In this document: in pieces, positions 1-9,145 of the stretch
Layout of the letters: each line of letters begins with the position of its first letter
How positions within the stretch are numbered: position 1 is the first letter of the stretch
Assembly: GCA_963729445.1 (NCBI GenBank)
Contig: CAVSNU010000005.1
Location: forward strand, 806,001-870,000
Length of the DNA: 64,000 nucleotides
Origin: JACCZH01 sp963729445
GTDB lineage: Bacteria > Chloroflexota > Chloroflexia > Thermomicrobiales > CFX8
Direction: 5' to 3'
The notes under the pieces: model-generated
Databases searched by the model: none
What the model was told of the DNA's origin: nothing
The model's input: the letters and a program-made list of their open reading frames with translations, nothing else
Made by a program: the position numbers and the translations under genes

Positions 1-3
1 GCT

Positions 4-453
4 CTATGAAGACGACTTCGGGATGATCGAGATCTGGCCGTTTCGCTCAAGGACGGCGTACTTCACCTGATCGAGCCGTTCCAGGCCTTGCGTCGAGCGC
101 GCCGAGGCCCGGATGTCATCCTCGCTTATCAGCGATCTCGCCATACGATCGCGTAGCAACTCGCCATCGTTGATCAGGATGAGTGGAAGTCCTTCAATCA
201 ATCTGTCTACCGTCCGTGAGTGCTGCTGCAAGTAAGCAAGGCCGACATCGGTAGTGACCAGGGTGGTTATAACGAGCGCGGAGGCGGTGAAGGATGAGTC
301 TTCGCCCATGAGCGCTTCCTGGGTTGCCTCACCGATTACCAGAAGCAGCACAAAATCGAACATCGTTACCTGCCCAAGTGTTCGTTTTCCCATGATCCTG
401 AACAGCAGCAGCAGGAATCCGTAGACGAGTAGTGCCCTTATCACCACGTCCAT
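4..453 (-). CDS. DUF421/YetF-family membrane protein
   Basis: This 149-residue protein belongs to the DUF421 (YetF/YcaP) family of membrane proteins of unknown biochemical role. An N-terminal hydrophobic segment (about residues 3-19) is followed by the family hallmark GKRTLGQVTMFDFVLLL and a second hydrophobic run at about 27-45, then a soluble YetF-like C-terminal part ending in SIIPKSSS. The start at 453 is chosen over a longer frame because AAGGGAG lies just upstream and the protein begins directly in the family fold. It lies 25 bp downstream of the single-pass membrane gene at 479-988, so the two are probably co-transcribed. Family assignment is confident; function is unknown. Confidence 0.85.
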   Translation of the reverse strand: MDVVIRALLVYGFLLLLFRIMGKRTLGQVTMFDFVLLLVIGEATQEALMGEDSSFTASALVITTLVTTDVGLAYLQQHSRTVDRLIEGLPLILINDGELLRDRMARSLISEDDIRASARSTQGLERLDQVKYAVLERNGQISIIPKSSS

Positions 454-478
454 GATATTGGCTCCCTTCCCGTTCGTG

Positions 479-988
479 TTATGGGTAGACGAGTTGCCGA
501 AGTGTTCGTGACGGACCATCGACGATGCCGATTTCGGCTGTCTGCATGCCGGGTAGGTCCGGTTTGATGTGAAAGCTGACCTCGGTTGGATTTGTTGTGG
601 ACGAGACCCCGAAGGTAAAGACGTAGCGCTGCTCGCCAACCTCGACCCTGGCTGGTTGAGGGAGGACCTGTTCAAGCTGGACGTTCTCAAGGTAGCTGCT
701 AAGAATCCAGATCCTCACTTCACCGTCCCGAACCATTTCTGGCGCGAAACTCACGAAGATGACGCCGGGTGATAGTGCCCTCTCGAAACGTTCATACCGG
801 ATCACCAGTCCAGCATCAGTGGTCTGGGTCGAAGCGCCATTCAGGGGCCCCGATCCCGTGAGGCCAAGTATTGAAATAATGAGGATCAGCGCCAGGAACG
901 CCCAGCCGATGCGCTGGAACCGCCACGAACGCGCTTCGAAGACTGGGTCTTCTTCAATCTCAATACGTCGGGTAGTTTGGGTGGACAT
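479..988 (-). CDS. single-pass membrane protein, hypothetical, partner of YetF-like gene
   Basis: This 169-residue protein has a polar charged N-terminus (about 27 residues), one transmembrane helix at about 28-45 and a C-terminal domain of about 120 residues with alternating hydrophobic residues that reads like an extracytoplasmic beta domain. I do not recognise a named family. The start is set at the internal ATG at 988 because GAAGGATG sits immediately upstream, whereas the longer frame lacks such a site. It is the first gene of a two-gene unit with the DUF421 gene. A role with that membrane protein is inferred only from adjacency. Confidence 0.7.
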   Translation of the reverse strand: MSTQTTRRIEIEEDPVFEARSWRFQRIGWAFLALILIISILGLTGSGPLNGASTQTTDAGLVIRYERFERALSPGVIFVSFAPEMVRDGEVRIWILSSYLENVQLEQVLPQPARVEVGEQRYVFTFGVSSTTNPTEVSFHIKPDLPGMQTAEIGIVDGPSRTLRQLVYP

Positions 989-1345
989 CGTCACATCCTT
1001 CGTTGGGACTGACGTGCTAGGGGTGCCGCCACGAAAGTACTGGTACAGCATGAGCCCGGGAGGTTGATCGGCGATGTACCTGGGCGCGTCAGGTACTCTA
1101 GAGTGAGTATATGGGTCTGCTGGGAGTGACACGCCCGGTGAACTGGAAGTCGTGCGCTGTGACATTGCGAACGGTCCACATCAGAACGAAGACACTGGAT
1201 GAGGGCGGGTCTGGGTAGAATCGAGAGTGACGTTCCAGTCACTCGATCGACATTGCAGGTCGATCCTGGATCGGAAAGCGCAGTCAGACGTGGTGCCCGT
1301 CCAGCTCGGGGCGACGGATGATGAGTGACGTGCAGAGGAGGACGA

Positions 1346-1645
1346 ATGGCACTCAAAAAGAACGTGTCCAAGACTGGACGCTCGTGTCGGGTAACGTTTA
1401 CGGCTCCGCCGATTGAGAACGCGGAGTCGATCTATCTCGTCGGTGATTTCAACAACTGGGACGAGACATCTCACCCACTTCAAAAGCGCAAAGACGGCCG
1501 GTTTTCTGGCACGGTCTCGCTGGAGGCGGGACGAGAGTATCGCTTCAGATACCTCGTCGGCGACGATCAGTGGGTCAACGATGACGCAGCCGACAGGTAT
1601 GTTTCCAATGAGTACGGCAGCGACGATTCGGTCGTGCAGGTGTAA
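1346..1645 (+). CDS. isoamylase early-set (CBM48-like) domain protein
   Basis: This is a 99-residue stand-alone carbohydrate-binding-type domain. It contains the typical E-set/CBM48 core LVGDFNNW at residues 31-38, followed by a KDGRFSGTVSLEAGREYRFRY stretch, as seen in glycogen-branching enzymes and the glycogen-binding module of AMPK beta. No catalytic domain is attached, so it probably binds alpha-glucan or acts as a small adaptor. AGAGGAGGACGA directly before the ATG at 1346 fixes the start. It stands alone between unrelated genes. Confidence 0.85.
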   Translation: MALKKNVSKTGRSCRVTFTAPPIENAESIYLVGDFNNWDETSHPLQKRKDGRFSGTVSLEAGREYRFRYLVGDDQWVNDDAADRYVSNEYGSDDSVVQV

Positions 1646-2066
1646 CCATTCCTCGGGGCGGCGTTGCGTCCCTTGGAAAATGTGCCAATGATCGCGAGTG
1701 GTGATGCTGTCGCCACTCGTCTCTGTTTGTTGCATCTGCACTCTGTCATAGTCTCAGCAACTCCCATTGCTGACGTACTACTCCTGTTCCGGCCAGCTCT
1801 GGAACATGACCGGCAAGTGCCGGATGATGGAGTCTGCCCCTCCAGATGCCAACTGCTCATCTCGCAGGCACGACCACGAACCCCTCAATCATTCGGCTGA
1901 CTGACGACCGGATGTCCCTCACAACGATCGCCATCCAAAGCACCTCTAGGCGTGACTACTGGCGGCCGCTCCCTCAAGGCGACATAACATATGCCTCCCC
2001 AATACCACGCGTAAGTCTCGGCCCCAATGGTGAAGGAGCTGACAACGTTGGAGCGCACGCAAGGGG
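1646..2066. other. intergenic stretch, no gene seen
   Basis: About 420 bp between the CBM48-like gene and the IclR promoter. Only short overlapping frames without recognisable protein character are present on either strand. I see no clear RNA gene or repeat here. Confidence 0.5.
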
Positions 2067-2094
2067 TTGACATCACTCATTGCTGTGCTAGAGT
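2067..2094 (+). promoter_or_regulatory. sigma70-like promoter of the iclR-type gene
   Basis: TTGACA at 2067-2072 and TAGAGT at 2089-2094 are separated by 16 bp, placing a transcription start about 45 nt before the ATG at 2146. The leader contains two similar GAATGT..TTC words (around 2094 and 2117) that could be part of an autoregulatory operator; that is a guess. Confidence 0.55.
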
Positions 2095-2145
2095 GAATGT
2101 GTTCGCATAGTGGTGAGAATGTTCACGTAATGAACAGACGGGCCT

Positions 2146-2937
2146 ATGTCAGAGGCAGCACAAACGGTTGTTCGCGCGTTCGACATTCTGTATTGCTTTT
2201 CGGAAGAGGAGCCCGTTCTATCGGTAGCAGAGGTGGCGCAACGCGTCGGCCTGAACCGGACGACAACGCATCGCCTTCTGCACACGCTTGAGCGCTGTCA
2301 CGCCGTGCAACGCAACGCCGCGACCGGCCGATTCAGCCTGCATCCACGTTTGCTTCAGCTCTCAAGCGTCATTTTCAAAGCGAGTGACTTGAGGACGGTT
2401 GCTCAAGTTCCGATGACTACGCTGTCGGAGAGAACTGGAGAGACCGTCGCGCTGCACGTTCGGGATGGATGGTTCCGGATTGTCTTCATGCAGATCGAAT
2501 CTCGCCATGACCTCAAAGTGACCTATCCGCGTATCGGCGAACCAATCTCCCTCAACCTCGGCGCACCTAGCAAGGCGATCTTGGCCTCTCTCTCAACCGA
2601 CGAGTTAGAGGCTTTTCTCGAGAACGAGCCACTGGTCGGCACGACTGAAGCGTCGATCACGGACGTTTCGGCCCTGCGCTCCGAGGTGGAAAGAGTACGT
2701 GCGCAGGGCTACGCCGTGTCCTTTGAAGAACGCCGGCGCGGGGTGGCGTCGATCGCCGCTCCGGTCTTTGATGCTTCTGGGGAAGTGGTTGCGGCGGTCA
2801 ACGTGATTGGTCCGACCATTCGAATCGAGGATGGCGATGTACCCGCGTTGGCGACGGCTGTACAAGAGACCGGTCGTGAGATCTCCAGGCGACTTGGGAG
2901 CCTGGACGAGACACGTCAAGCGGTAGATAAAGGCTAG
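2146..2937 (+). CDS. IclR-family transcriptional regulator
   Basis: This 263-residue regulator has the IclR layout. An N-terminal winged helix-turn-helix (about residues 8-65, with LSVAEVAQRVGLNRTTTHRLL as the recognition region) is followed by the GAF-like effector domain (about 80-250, with the GAPSKAILASL and SFEERRRGVASIAAPV signatures). IclR proteins usually repress or activate adjacent catabolic genes in response to small carboxylic acids. The gene lies 30 bp upstream of the chimeric hydrolase/binding-protein gene at 2968, so a shared transcript is likely. The original target operon may have been partly lost by the event that made the chimera. Effector unknown. Confidence 0.9.
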   Translation: MSEAAQTVVRAFDILYCFSEEEPVLSVAEVAQRVGLNRTTTHRLLHTLERCHAVQRNAATGRFSLHPRLLQLSSVIFKASDLRTVAQVPMTTLSERTGETVALHVRDGWFRIVFMQIESRHDLKVTYPRIGEPISLNLGAPSKAILASLSTDELEAFLENEPLVGTTEASITDVSALRSEVERVRAQGYAVSFEERRRGVASIAAPVFDASGEVVAAVNVIGPTIRIEDGDVPALATAVQETGREISRRLGSLDETRQAVDKG

Positions 2938-2967
2938 CGGTTGTAGCGAGGTGAAGGGGATTCAAGG

Positions 2968-4224
2968 ATGGCTCAGGTCGTAGGACGTGACTATGTTCCA
3001 GGCCAGAATGACGAATGGGAACGTCGCTCTCCGGAGGAAGTTCAGATGTCCTCCTCCGATATTGATGAGGCCATCGCTTTTCACCGGGAGCACAGCGCTT
3101 CGGGGGATGCGGCAACGGTCTTTCGCTGGCAGCCAAAAGAGGTGTTCGCGGATATTCCTGGACTGGAATCAATAGAGCCGCCGAGTGCAGAGCCATTTGC
3201 CCGGGTCATCGGTCCGGTCAAGCGACGTGGTCCTGAGAATGGACTGATCCTTCGCCACGGCTACATCGTCGCGGAATGGGGCGACACTCGGCAGGTAGAC
3301 ATGACCTACAGCGCCACCAAGAGTTATCTGGCCACCGTCGCCGGGCTCGCGCTCGATCGAGGTCTGATTCGCGATGTCCACGATCGCGTCGGAGACTACG
3401 TCCATGACGGCAGTTTCGACTCGCCGCACAACGCACAAATCACGTGGCACCACCTCCTGATACATCCGGACCCAAAGAATCAGATCGATTTTATTGTCTT
3501 CAACTCGGCAAAGGCGGAGTCGCCGGTTGGTGATCCTAATGTGCGAAGAGCCCTGTACCTGGCCATCGATTATGATCGCTATTTCAGCGAGGTGAGAAAA
3601 GGACTCTCGACGCCAATAGGCGGGGGCATCATCCCGCCGGGAATTGTCGGACACAATCCGGATGCTGCTCCGACGGGCGGTGTCGAGGAAGCAAAGCGCT
3701 TGTTGGCTGAAGCGGGTTATCCAGACGGAGAGGGCTTTCCTGGCTTTAAACTGACGACCTCGCTGGACAATGGTACCTATGGACTCGACGGCCAGATATT
3801 TCAGGAGATGTGGAGACAGAACCTGGGAATCGAAGTCGAAGTTGAATTGATGGAGGGAACAGCTTTCAGAGCGTTCCGTAACTCGCTGAGTGATCCATCT
3901 GCCGACTTTGACGCATTCTTCATCGGAACCGGTGGCTTCGATCCTACGAACTGGCATGTCATCGCACTCACGTTCGGCGGCGGGCGCTGGGAGAACGCCG
4001 AGTTCGAGGAACTCGTCGCACAGGCATCTCTCGCGACAGACCCCGACGAACGACACGAGCTCCACGCAGAAGCCGATGCGCTTCTGATGCAGGATATGCC
4101 GGTGCTGCCATATCGCGTAAATGGACGTGGTGTGCTCGTGAAGCCGTGGGTGCACAACTTTACGGAATGGCCTCAGAACTCGCCGCGTCCGTTACGGCAG
4201 GATATCTATATCGACCGCGAGTAG
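2968..4224 (+). CDS. chimeric protein: beta-lactamase-like serine hydrolase N-half fused to peptide ABC binding-protein C-half
   Basis: The 418-residue frame joins two unrelated folds. Residues about 1-164 are a class C beta-lactamase/penicillin-binding-protein-like hydrolase with the nucleophile motif S115-A-T-K118 in YSATKSYLATVAGLALDRG. The text then jumps, around residue 165 (DNA about 3457-3465), into the second half of an SBP_bac_5 oligopeptide/dipeptide-binding protein (DPNVRRALYLAID, then the typical C-terminal half to LPYRVNGRG). The hydrolase lacks its later Tyr-x-Asn and Lys-Thr-Gly regions. The binding protein lacks its signal peptide and first lobe. Neither half should work. A deletion that happened to stay in frame, or an assembly join, are both possible. 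There is no signal peptide. Confidence 0.8.
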   Translation: MAQVVGRDYVPGQNDEWERRSPEEVQMSSSDIDEAIAFHREHSASGDAATVFRWQPKEVFADIPGLESIEPPSAEPFARVIGPVKRRGPENGLILRHGYIVAEWGDTRQVDMTYSATKSYLATVAGLALDRGLIRDVHDRVGDYVHDGSFDSPHNAQITWHHLLIHPDPKNQIDFIVFNSAKAESPVGDPNVRRALYLAIDYDRYFSEVRKGLSTPIGGGIIPPGIVGHNPDAAPTGGVEEAKRLLAEAGYPDGEGFPGFKLTTSLDNGTYGLDGQIFQEMWRQNLGIEVEVELMEGTAFRAFRNSLSDPSADFDAFFIGTGGFDPTNWHVIALTFGGGRWENAEFEELVAQASLATDPDERHELHAEADALLMQDMPVLPYRVNGRGVLVKPWVHNFTEWPQNSPRPLRQDIYIDRE

Positions 4225-4391
4225 AACCTAGGGGCATCCGCACATAGAGATTGCCGGATTGTGTAGTCTCGAGAGACATCGTTTCTCTCCAGAAGCGATA
4301 GTGTAGGATGCCCTGACTACCTGTTCACTCCGGTGCGGAGAAACGTTCCCGGCTGCTTCTATTTGTACGGGGGAAAGTTGGTGAGGGATAG

Positions 4392-5180
4392 ATGAGCGAC
4401 GCGAACCAAGACGTGCTATTCGAGCGCAAGGGGCCGGTGGCCTGGTTGACCTTCAACCGGCCCGAGGCGCGCAACGCGATGACCTTCGCGATGTACGAGG
4501 AGATCGTGCGGGTCTGCGACGAGATCGAGCAGGACCCGGACATCCGGGTGCTGGTGCTCACCGGCGCCGGTGAAAAGGCCTTCGTGGCCGGCACCGACAT
4601 CAGCCAGTTCCAGACGTTCACCAATCCAGAGCATGCCATCGACTACGAGGCGCGCATCGATCGGGTCGTGACGCGGCTTGAGACGGTCCAGCGGCCGACG
4701 ATCGCGATGATCCAGGGCTACGCGGTCGGGGGTGGCGCGGCGCTGGCGATGGCCTGCGACATGCGCATCGTGGCACCCGACGCCAAGTTCGGCGTGCCGA
4801 TCTCGCGCACGCTCGGCAACTGCGCTCTCGACCAACGGCTACGCCCGTGCTGATCGAGCCTGATCGGCCCGGCGCGTACGAAAGAGATGATCTATACCGC
4901 CAAGATGATCGACGCCGAGGACGCCAAGCGCATCGGGCTGGTCAACGAGATCGTCGAGGCCGAGTGTCTGCGCGAGCATGTCCAGGGGGTGGCCGAGCAG
5001 ATCGCCGCCAACGCCCCGATCACGATCCAGGTGACCAAGGAGTCGGTGCGCTACGTCCTGGAACACAGCATGCCGCCCAAGAACGAGGAGCTGCTGCTGC
5101 GGGCCTACATGAGCGAGGACTTCAAAGAGGGCGTCAACGCCTTCCTCGAGAAGCGCAAGCCGGAGTGGAAGGGACGCTAA
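4392..5180 (+). pseudogene. enoyl-CoA hydratase/isomerase, disrupted by three single-base insertions
   Basis: A crotonase-family enzyme that hydrates or isomerises acyl-CoA thioesters. The first part (4392-4853) shows AFVAGTDISQF and GYAVGGGAALAMACDMRI, which build the oxyanion hole. The remainder (from about 4887) gives KMIDAEDAKRIGLVNEIV and a normal C-terminus. Between them the reading is shifted by extra bases near 4824, 4849 and 4859. Removing all three restores a continuous 261-residue protein, and because the net change is +3 both ends are in the same frame with an internal TGA. The 3-bp gap to the CoA-transferase indicates an operon. Residue conservation elsewhere suggests either very recent decay or sequence error. 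Confidence 0.8.
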
Positions 5181-5183
5181 GGC

Positions 5184-6433
5184 ATGAGCGAGACTGACAT
5201 GACCGCCCAGATGCCGCTCAGTGGCATCCGGGTGCTGGACCTGGGCCGGCACCTGGCCGGGCCGACCTGCGCGATGTGGCTGGGCGACCTGGGCGCCGAC
5301 GTCATCAAGATCGAGAACGCCGGGCGAGGGCGACCACGGCCGCGAGGCCGGCCCGCCCTTCTTCAACGGCGAGAGCGCCTTCTTCCTCTCGGCCAACCGC
5401 AACAAGCGCTCGGTGGCGCTCGACTTCAAGGTGCCGGAAGGGCAGGAGCTCTTCCGCAAGCTGGCCGACACCGCCGACGTGGTGATCGAGAACTTCCGGC
5501 CGGGCGTCATGGACGCGCTCAACATCGGCTACCAAACGATGGCCGCGCGTAACCCGGGCATCATCTACTGCTCGATCTCCGGGTTCGGGATCGATGGCCC
5601 CTACGCCAACCGGCCGGGGCTGGACCAGATCATGCAGGGCTTCTCGGGGCTGATGAGCATCACCGGCTTCGAGGGCGGCGAGCCGGTGCGCTCCGGCATC
5701 CCGATCGCCGACCTGCTGACCGGGTTGTTCGGCTCGTACGGGGTGCTGGCCGCCCTGCAGGCCCGCGAGCGCACCGGCCGCGGGCAGGAGGTGAACACCT
5801 CGCTGCTGGAGAGCATGGTCGGGATGCTGGGCTTCCAGGGCGTGCGCTACCTCAACGGCGCCGGCTCGCCGCCGCCGGCCGGCAACCACCACCCGATCAA
5901 CGCGCCCTACGGCGTCTTCAAGGCGCGCGACGGCTACCTGACCATCGGCGCCACCGGCGACAAGCGCTGGCCGGCGCTGTGCCGCCTCATCGACGCCCCG
6001 GAGCTGCTGGAGGACGAGCGCTTCGCGACCAACGGCGGGCGCTACGCCAACCGGCTGCTGCTGGCCGAGCTGATCAGCGCGAAGATGCAGGCCAAGAGCG
6101 CCGACGAGTGGGAGGCGCTGCTGAACGAGGCCGGCATTCCCTGTGGCCCGATCTACTCGATCGAGCAGGCGCTGGAGCACCCGCAGACGCAGCACCGCGA
6201 GATGGTGGTGGAGCGCGAGCACCCCACGGCCGGTCCCGATCCGGCTGCTGGGCCTGCCGGTCAAGTTCAGCGACACGCCGGGCGACATCCACCGCGTGCC
6301 GCCGCTGCTCGGCCAGCATACCGAGGAAGTGTTGCGCGAGATTGGCGTATCCAGCGACGACTTGAACGCGCTGGCCGGGTCCGGCGTGGTTCAGCTGGCA
6401 GAGTCTGAGGTATCGTCGCACGTCGGCGAGTAA
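5184..6433 (+). pseudogene. CaiB/BaiF-family (family III) CoA-transferase, disrupted by two single-base insertions
   Basis: A family III CoA-transferase, which moves CoA between carboxylic acids. Intact hallmarks include SGIRVLDLGRHLAGP at the N-terminus, the FFLSANRNKRSVALD block, ENFRPGVMDALNIGY, and IADLLTGLFGSYG, where the Asp is the expected catalytic residue. One extra base near 5319 and another near 6235 shift the frame; correcting both gives about 415 residues ending in VSSHVGE. It follows the equally damaged enoyl-CoA hydratase gene by 3 bp, so together they look like an acyl-CoA catabolic pair. Codons here are strongly G/C-ending compared with the flanking chimera gene. Confidence 0.82.
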
Positions 6434-6508
6434 GAAATATCCTGACAGGGTCATATTCGGTGGGTGTCGACACGTCGGTCGACCGGGAAACGCCGGGTTA
6501 CACGTGTC

Positions 6509-6554
6509 GCGGGTGGTTGATCGCGACCGACGTCGGTCGCGATCAACCACCCGC
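6509..6554. repeat. 46-bp perfect palindrome, likely bidirectional terminator
   Basis: Two 23-bp arms (6509-6531 and 6532-6554) are exact reverse complements with no spacer. It lies between the convergent CoA-transferase and EamA genes, and its right arm overlaps the last three codons and the TGA stop of the EamA gene. There is no adjacent T-run. Confidence 0.8.
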
Positions 6555-7466
6555 TGTTGGCGGCGGGGCCTTCCGACGCAGCCGCTTATGCCAGCCGTAG
6601 CTGATGGCGACACCGGCGATAATGAGGATCATGCCGGCGATGCCGCTCAGGCCGAGATTCTCGCTCAGCACCAGCCAGCCGAGAATGAGACCCACCACCG
6701 GCGTGATGTAGGTGACGAGCGACGCCCGGGTTGCCCCGATCTGCCCGATCAGCGTGTAGTAGAAGATATACGCTATGCCGGTGCCGAACACCCCGAGGAC
6801 GATCCATGCCGCGATGTTGCCGGCATTCAGGTTCTCAGTGCGCACCCAACCGGTGGCGAGCGCGATCGGAGTCGTGATGATCACGCCAATCGTGAGCTGT
6901 GCGGTGACGTTCGCGAGTGCGTCGCCGCGCACGAACTGCCTGGCATAGGCGAAGCCGAAGCCGTAGCAGACGCTCGACATGAGGAGCGCGAGCGCACCCA
7001 TGCTGGCGCTATCGCCGATCTCCAGCAGGGAGCTTCCGGTCAAGGCTGCCATGCCGGCGAGACCCAGCAACACACCCATCACCCGCGCGAGGGTGAATCT
7101 CTCGCTGCCAAAGATGGCCGCCGCGAAGAGCAGGGTGAAGAGCGGGGTAGTGCCGTTCAGAACCGCCGCCAGTGCCGAATCCGCATGCTGTGATCCCCAG
7201 GCGATGAGCAAGAATGGCACGACGTTGACGAATATCGACATAACACCGAGGTGGAGCCAGATCCTGCCGCCCTTCGGCAGACTGCCGCCACGCAGCGCAA
7301 GGATGACTCCGAGCACCGCCGCTCCCAGCGCGAAGCGGGCGAGCACCATCACCGCCGGGCTCACAGCTTCGACCAGTACCTTGATGAAGAGGTACGACGA
7401 GCCCCAGATCGTCCCGAGCACCAGTAACCAGACGACATGCCTGATTTCGACCGTGCTTGTGGGCAT
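6543..7466 (-). CDS. EamA/DMT-superfamily transporter
   Basis: This 307-residue integral membrane protein has about ten hydrophobic helices arranged as two EamA repeats. The first begins LLVLGTIWGSSYLFIK and the second follows SVCYGFGFAYARQFV. A basic C-terminal tail follows. Members export amino acids, their derivatives or other metabolites, and the substrate cannot be read from sequence. The ATG at 7466 is used because the protein then begins directly before helix 1; no strong ribosome-binding site is visible, so the start is less sure. It is divergent from the MFS gene and its stop codon falls inside the 46-bp palindrome. Confidence 0.85.
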   Translation of the reverse strand: MPTSTVEIRHVVWLLVLGTIWGSSYLFIKVLVEAVSPAVMVLARFALGAAVLGVILALRGGSLPKGGRIWLHLGVMSIFVNVVPFLLIAWGSQHADSALAAVLNGTTPLFTLLFAAAIFGSERFTLARVMGVLLGLAGMAALTGSSLLEIGDSASMGALALLMSSVCYGFGFAYARQFVRGDALANVTAQLTIGVIITTPIALATGWVRTENLNAGNIAAWIVLGVFGTGIAYIFYYTLIGQIGATRASLVTYITPVVGLILGWLVLSENLGLSGIAGMILIIAGVAISYGWHKRLRRKAPPPTAGG

Positions 7467-7696
7467 CGAGGATGGGGTACTTGCCGCAACCGCTTGAACG
7501 CCCGTTTTGATTGCCTGATCCTTTCGAGAGTCAGCTCCGGCACCGGCTGGCAAGTATGCCCTTCGAGCAGGGGCGATGCCCTGATGGAGCCTATCCGAAT
7601 ATGACCATATCGCGCCACTGATGCTAGTATGACCCGCGACGTATCCGCCTTGAATTCCAGTGAGAAGAGCCACGACTGTTGATTACCCGGGAACGA

Positions 7697-9004
7697 ATGC
7701 AGTTGCGGGCGCAAGGCGTCTTCTTTGGCTGGTATATCGTCGCCGGCGCGGGCATGATCCAGCTGCTTCAAAACGGGCTGCTGATGCAGGCGTACGGGGC
7801 CTACATCCCATTGCTGCGCGACGAGTTTGGCTGGAGCTCAGCGGCGCTGGCGGCGGCATTCTCGTTGCAGCGTGTGGAGAGCGGTCTGCTCGGGCCGTTG
7901 CAGGGCTGGATGCTCGACCGTTGGGGTCCGCGGAAGGTTATCGCACTCGGCACGGTGATATTCGGGCTGGGTTTTATGGTCTTCAGCCAGATCAATTCGC
8001 TGACGACCTTCTACGTTGCCTTCATCATCATGGCCGTTGGTGCGAGTCTGAGCGGCTTCATGTCGCTGACGACAACGATCGTGAACTGGTTCGAGAAGCG
8101 CCGCGCACTCGCGATCAGTCTTACCCAGGTTGGCATGAGTGCCGGCGGCATGGCGGTACCGCTTGTCGCGCTTGCACTCGTGCAATTTGGCTGGAGAACG
8201 ACGTCGTTCGCGTCTGGGGTGATCGTGCTGGCGGTCGGGCTGCCGCTTGCGCGGATCATGCGGCAGACACCGGAAGAGCACGGCTTGCTACCCGACGGTG
8301 CCACGCCTGCAGAGCAGGCTCACCAGGACGCCTTGCGCGTGGCCGCAGATGGCGGCGTCATCGCGAGCTCCGACTTCACCGCTCGCCAGGCTGTGCGGAC
8401 GCGGGCCTTCTGGTTCATCGGGTTCGGTCATGCGCTGGCCGTCCTTGTTGTCTCGGCGGTGATGGTGCACCTTGTTACCCACCTGAATGAAGGACTGGGT
8501 TTGTCGCTGGGCCGGGCGTCAGCGATCGTGGCTTTCATGACCGCCGTCACTGCGGTTGGGCAGGTGATAGGAGGGTTCCTCGGCGACCGCTTCAACAAGC
8601 GCCTGATCTGCACGATCGCGATGTTTGGCCACGCCTTTGGATTGCTGGCGTTGGCCTATGCGACGTCCCTTGTTTGGGTCATTGTTTTCTCGCTATCGCA
8701 CGGTCTGGCGTGGGGCATGCGTGGCCCGCTGATGCAGGCGATTCGCGCTGACTATTTCGGCCGCTCATCGTTCGGCCAGATCATGGGTTTTTCGTCCATG
8801 ATCACCATGCTCGGCATGACGAGTGGCCCAATCATCGCCGGCCTCATGGCCGACCATTTCGGAAACTACCAGTATGGGTTCACCGTCCTCGCGATCATGG
8901 CCGGCTGCGGCTCCGTCTTCTTCATCTTTGCCACTAAACCCACTCCGCCTGCCGAGAAGCGCCGCGCGGAAAGGTTGGCGACCCAATCGGCGGCGGGGGA
9001 TTAG
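7697..9004 (+). CDS. MFS transporter
   Basis: This 435-residue major facilitator has about twelve transmembrane segments. The loop 2-3 signature appears as GWMLDRWGPRKVIALG and its second-half counterpart as GGFLGDRFNKRLI. The central cytoplasmic loop (about residues 190-235) is hydrophilic, as in oxalate/formate- and monocarboxylate-type members. The substrate is unknown; an organic anion is a reasonable guess. The ATG at 7697 is preferred to an upstream TTG at 7679. It is transcribed divergently from the EamA gene with about 230 bp between them. Confidence 0.85.
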   Translation: MQLRAQGVFFGWYIVAGAGMIQLLQNGLLMQAYGAYIPLLRDEFGWSSAALAAAFSLQRVESGLLGPLQGWMLDRWGPRKVIALGTVIFGLGFMVFSQINSLTTFYVAFIIMAVGASLSGFMSLTTTIVNWFEKRRALAISLTQVGMSAGGMAVPLVALALVQFGWRTTSFASGVIVLAVGLPLARIMRQTPEEHGLLPDGATPAEQAHQDALRVAADGGVIASSDFTARQAVRTRAFWFIGFGHALAVLVVSAVMVHLVTHLNEGLGLSLGRASAIVAFMTAVTAVGQVIGGFLGDRFNKRLICTIAMFGHAFGLLALAYATSLVWVIVFSLSHGLAWGMRGPLMQAIRADYFGRSSFGQIMGFSSMITMLGMTSGPIIAGLMADHFGNYQYGFTVLAIMAGCGSVFFIFATKPTPPAEKRRAERLATQSAAGD

Positions 9005-9116
9005 GCATCCTGATTGGACTTGCGGTCCACGCACCGCTTCATCTCCTCCGCCGCCAGCAGCTTGGCGATGTCCTCCACCAAACCTGTACTAGAGGATCCG
9101 CCACGGCGACAACAAC

Positions 9117-9145
9117 TATGTATGAAGCATCATGTGGTGAAGTCT
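9117..9145. repeat. 29-bp repeat copy 1 at arsR 3-prime end
   Basis: This segment covers the last codons, stop and a few downstream bases of the ArsR-family gene. The same 29 bp recur at 10801-10829 with three transitions. Confidence 0.6.

Noticed and set aside
3169..4155. 328-codon minus-strand frame opposite the chimeric gene
   Set aside because: Complement of binding-protein and hydrolase codons; no independent motif.
5305..6288. 327-codon open frame on the minus strand across the CoA-transferase gene
   Set aside because: Low-complexity Arg/Ala/Gly-rich shadow; the plus-strand gene is clear once insertions are corrected.
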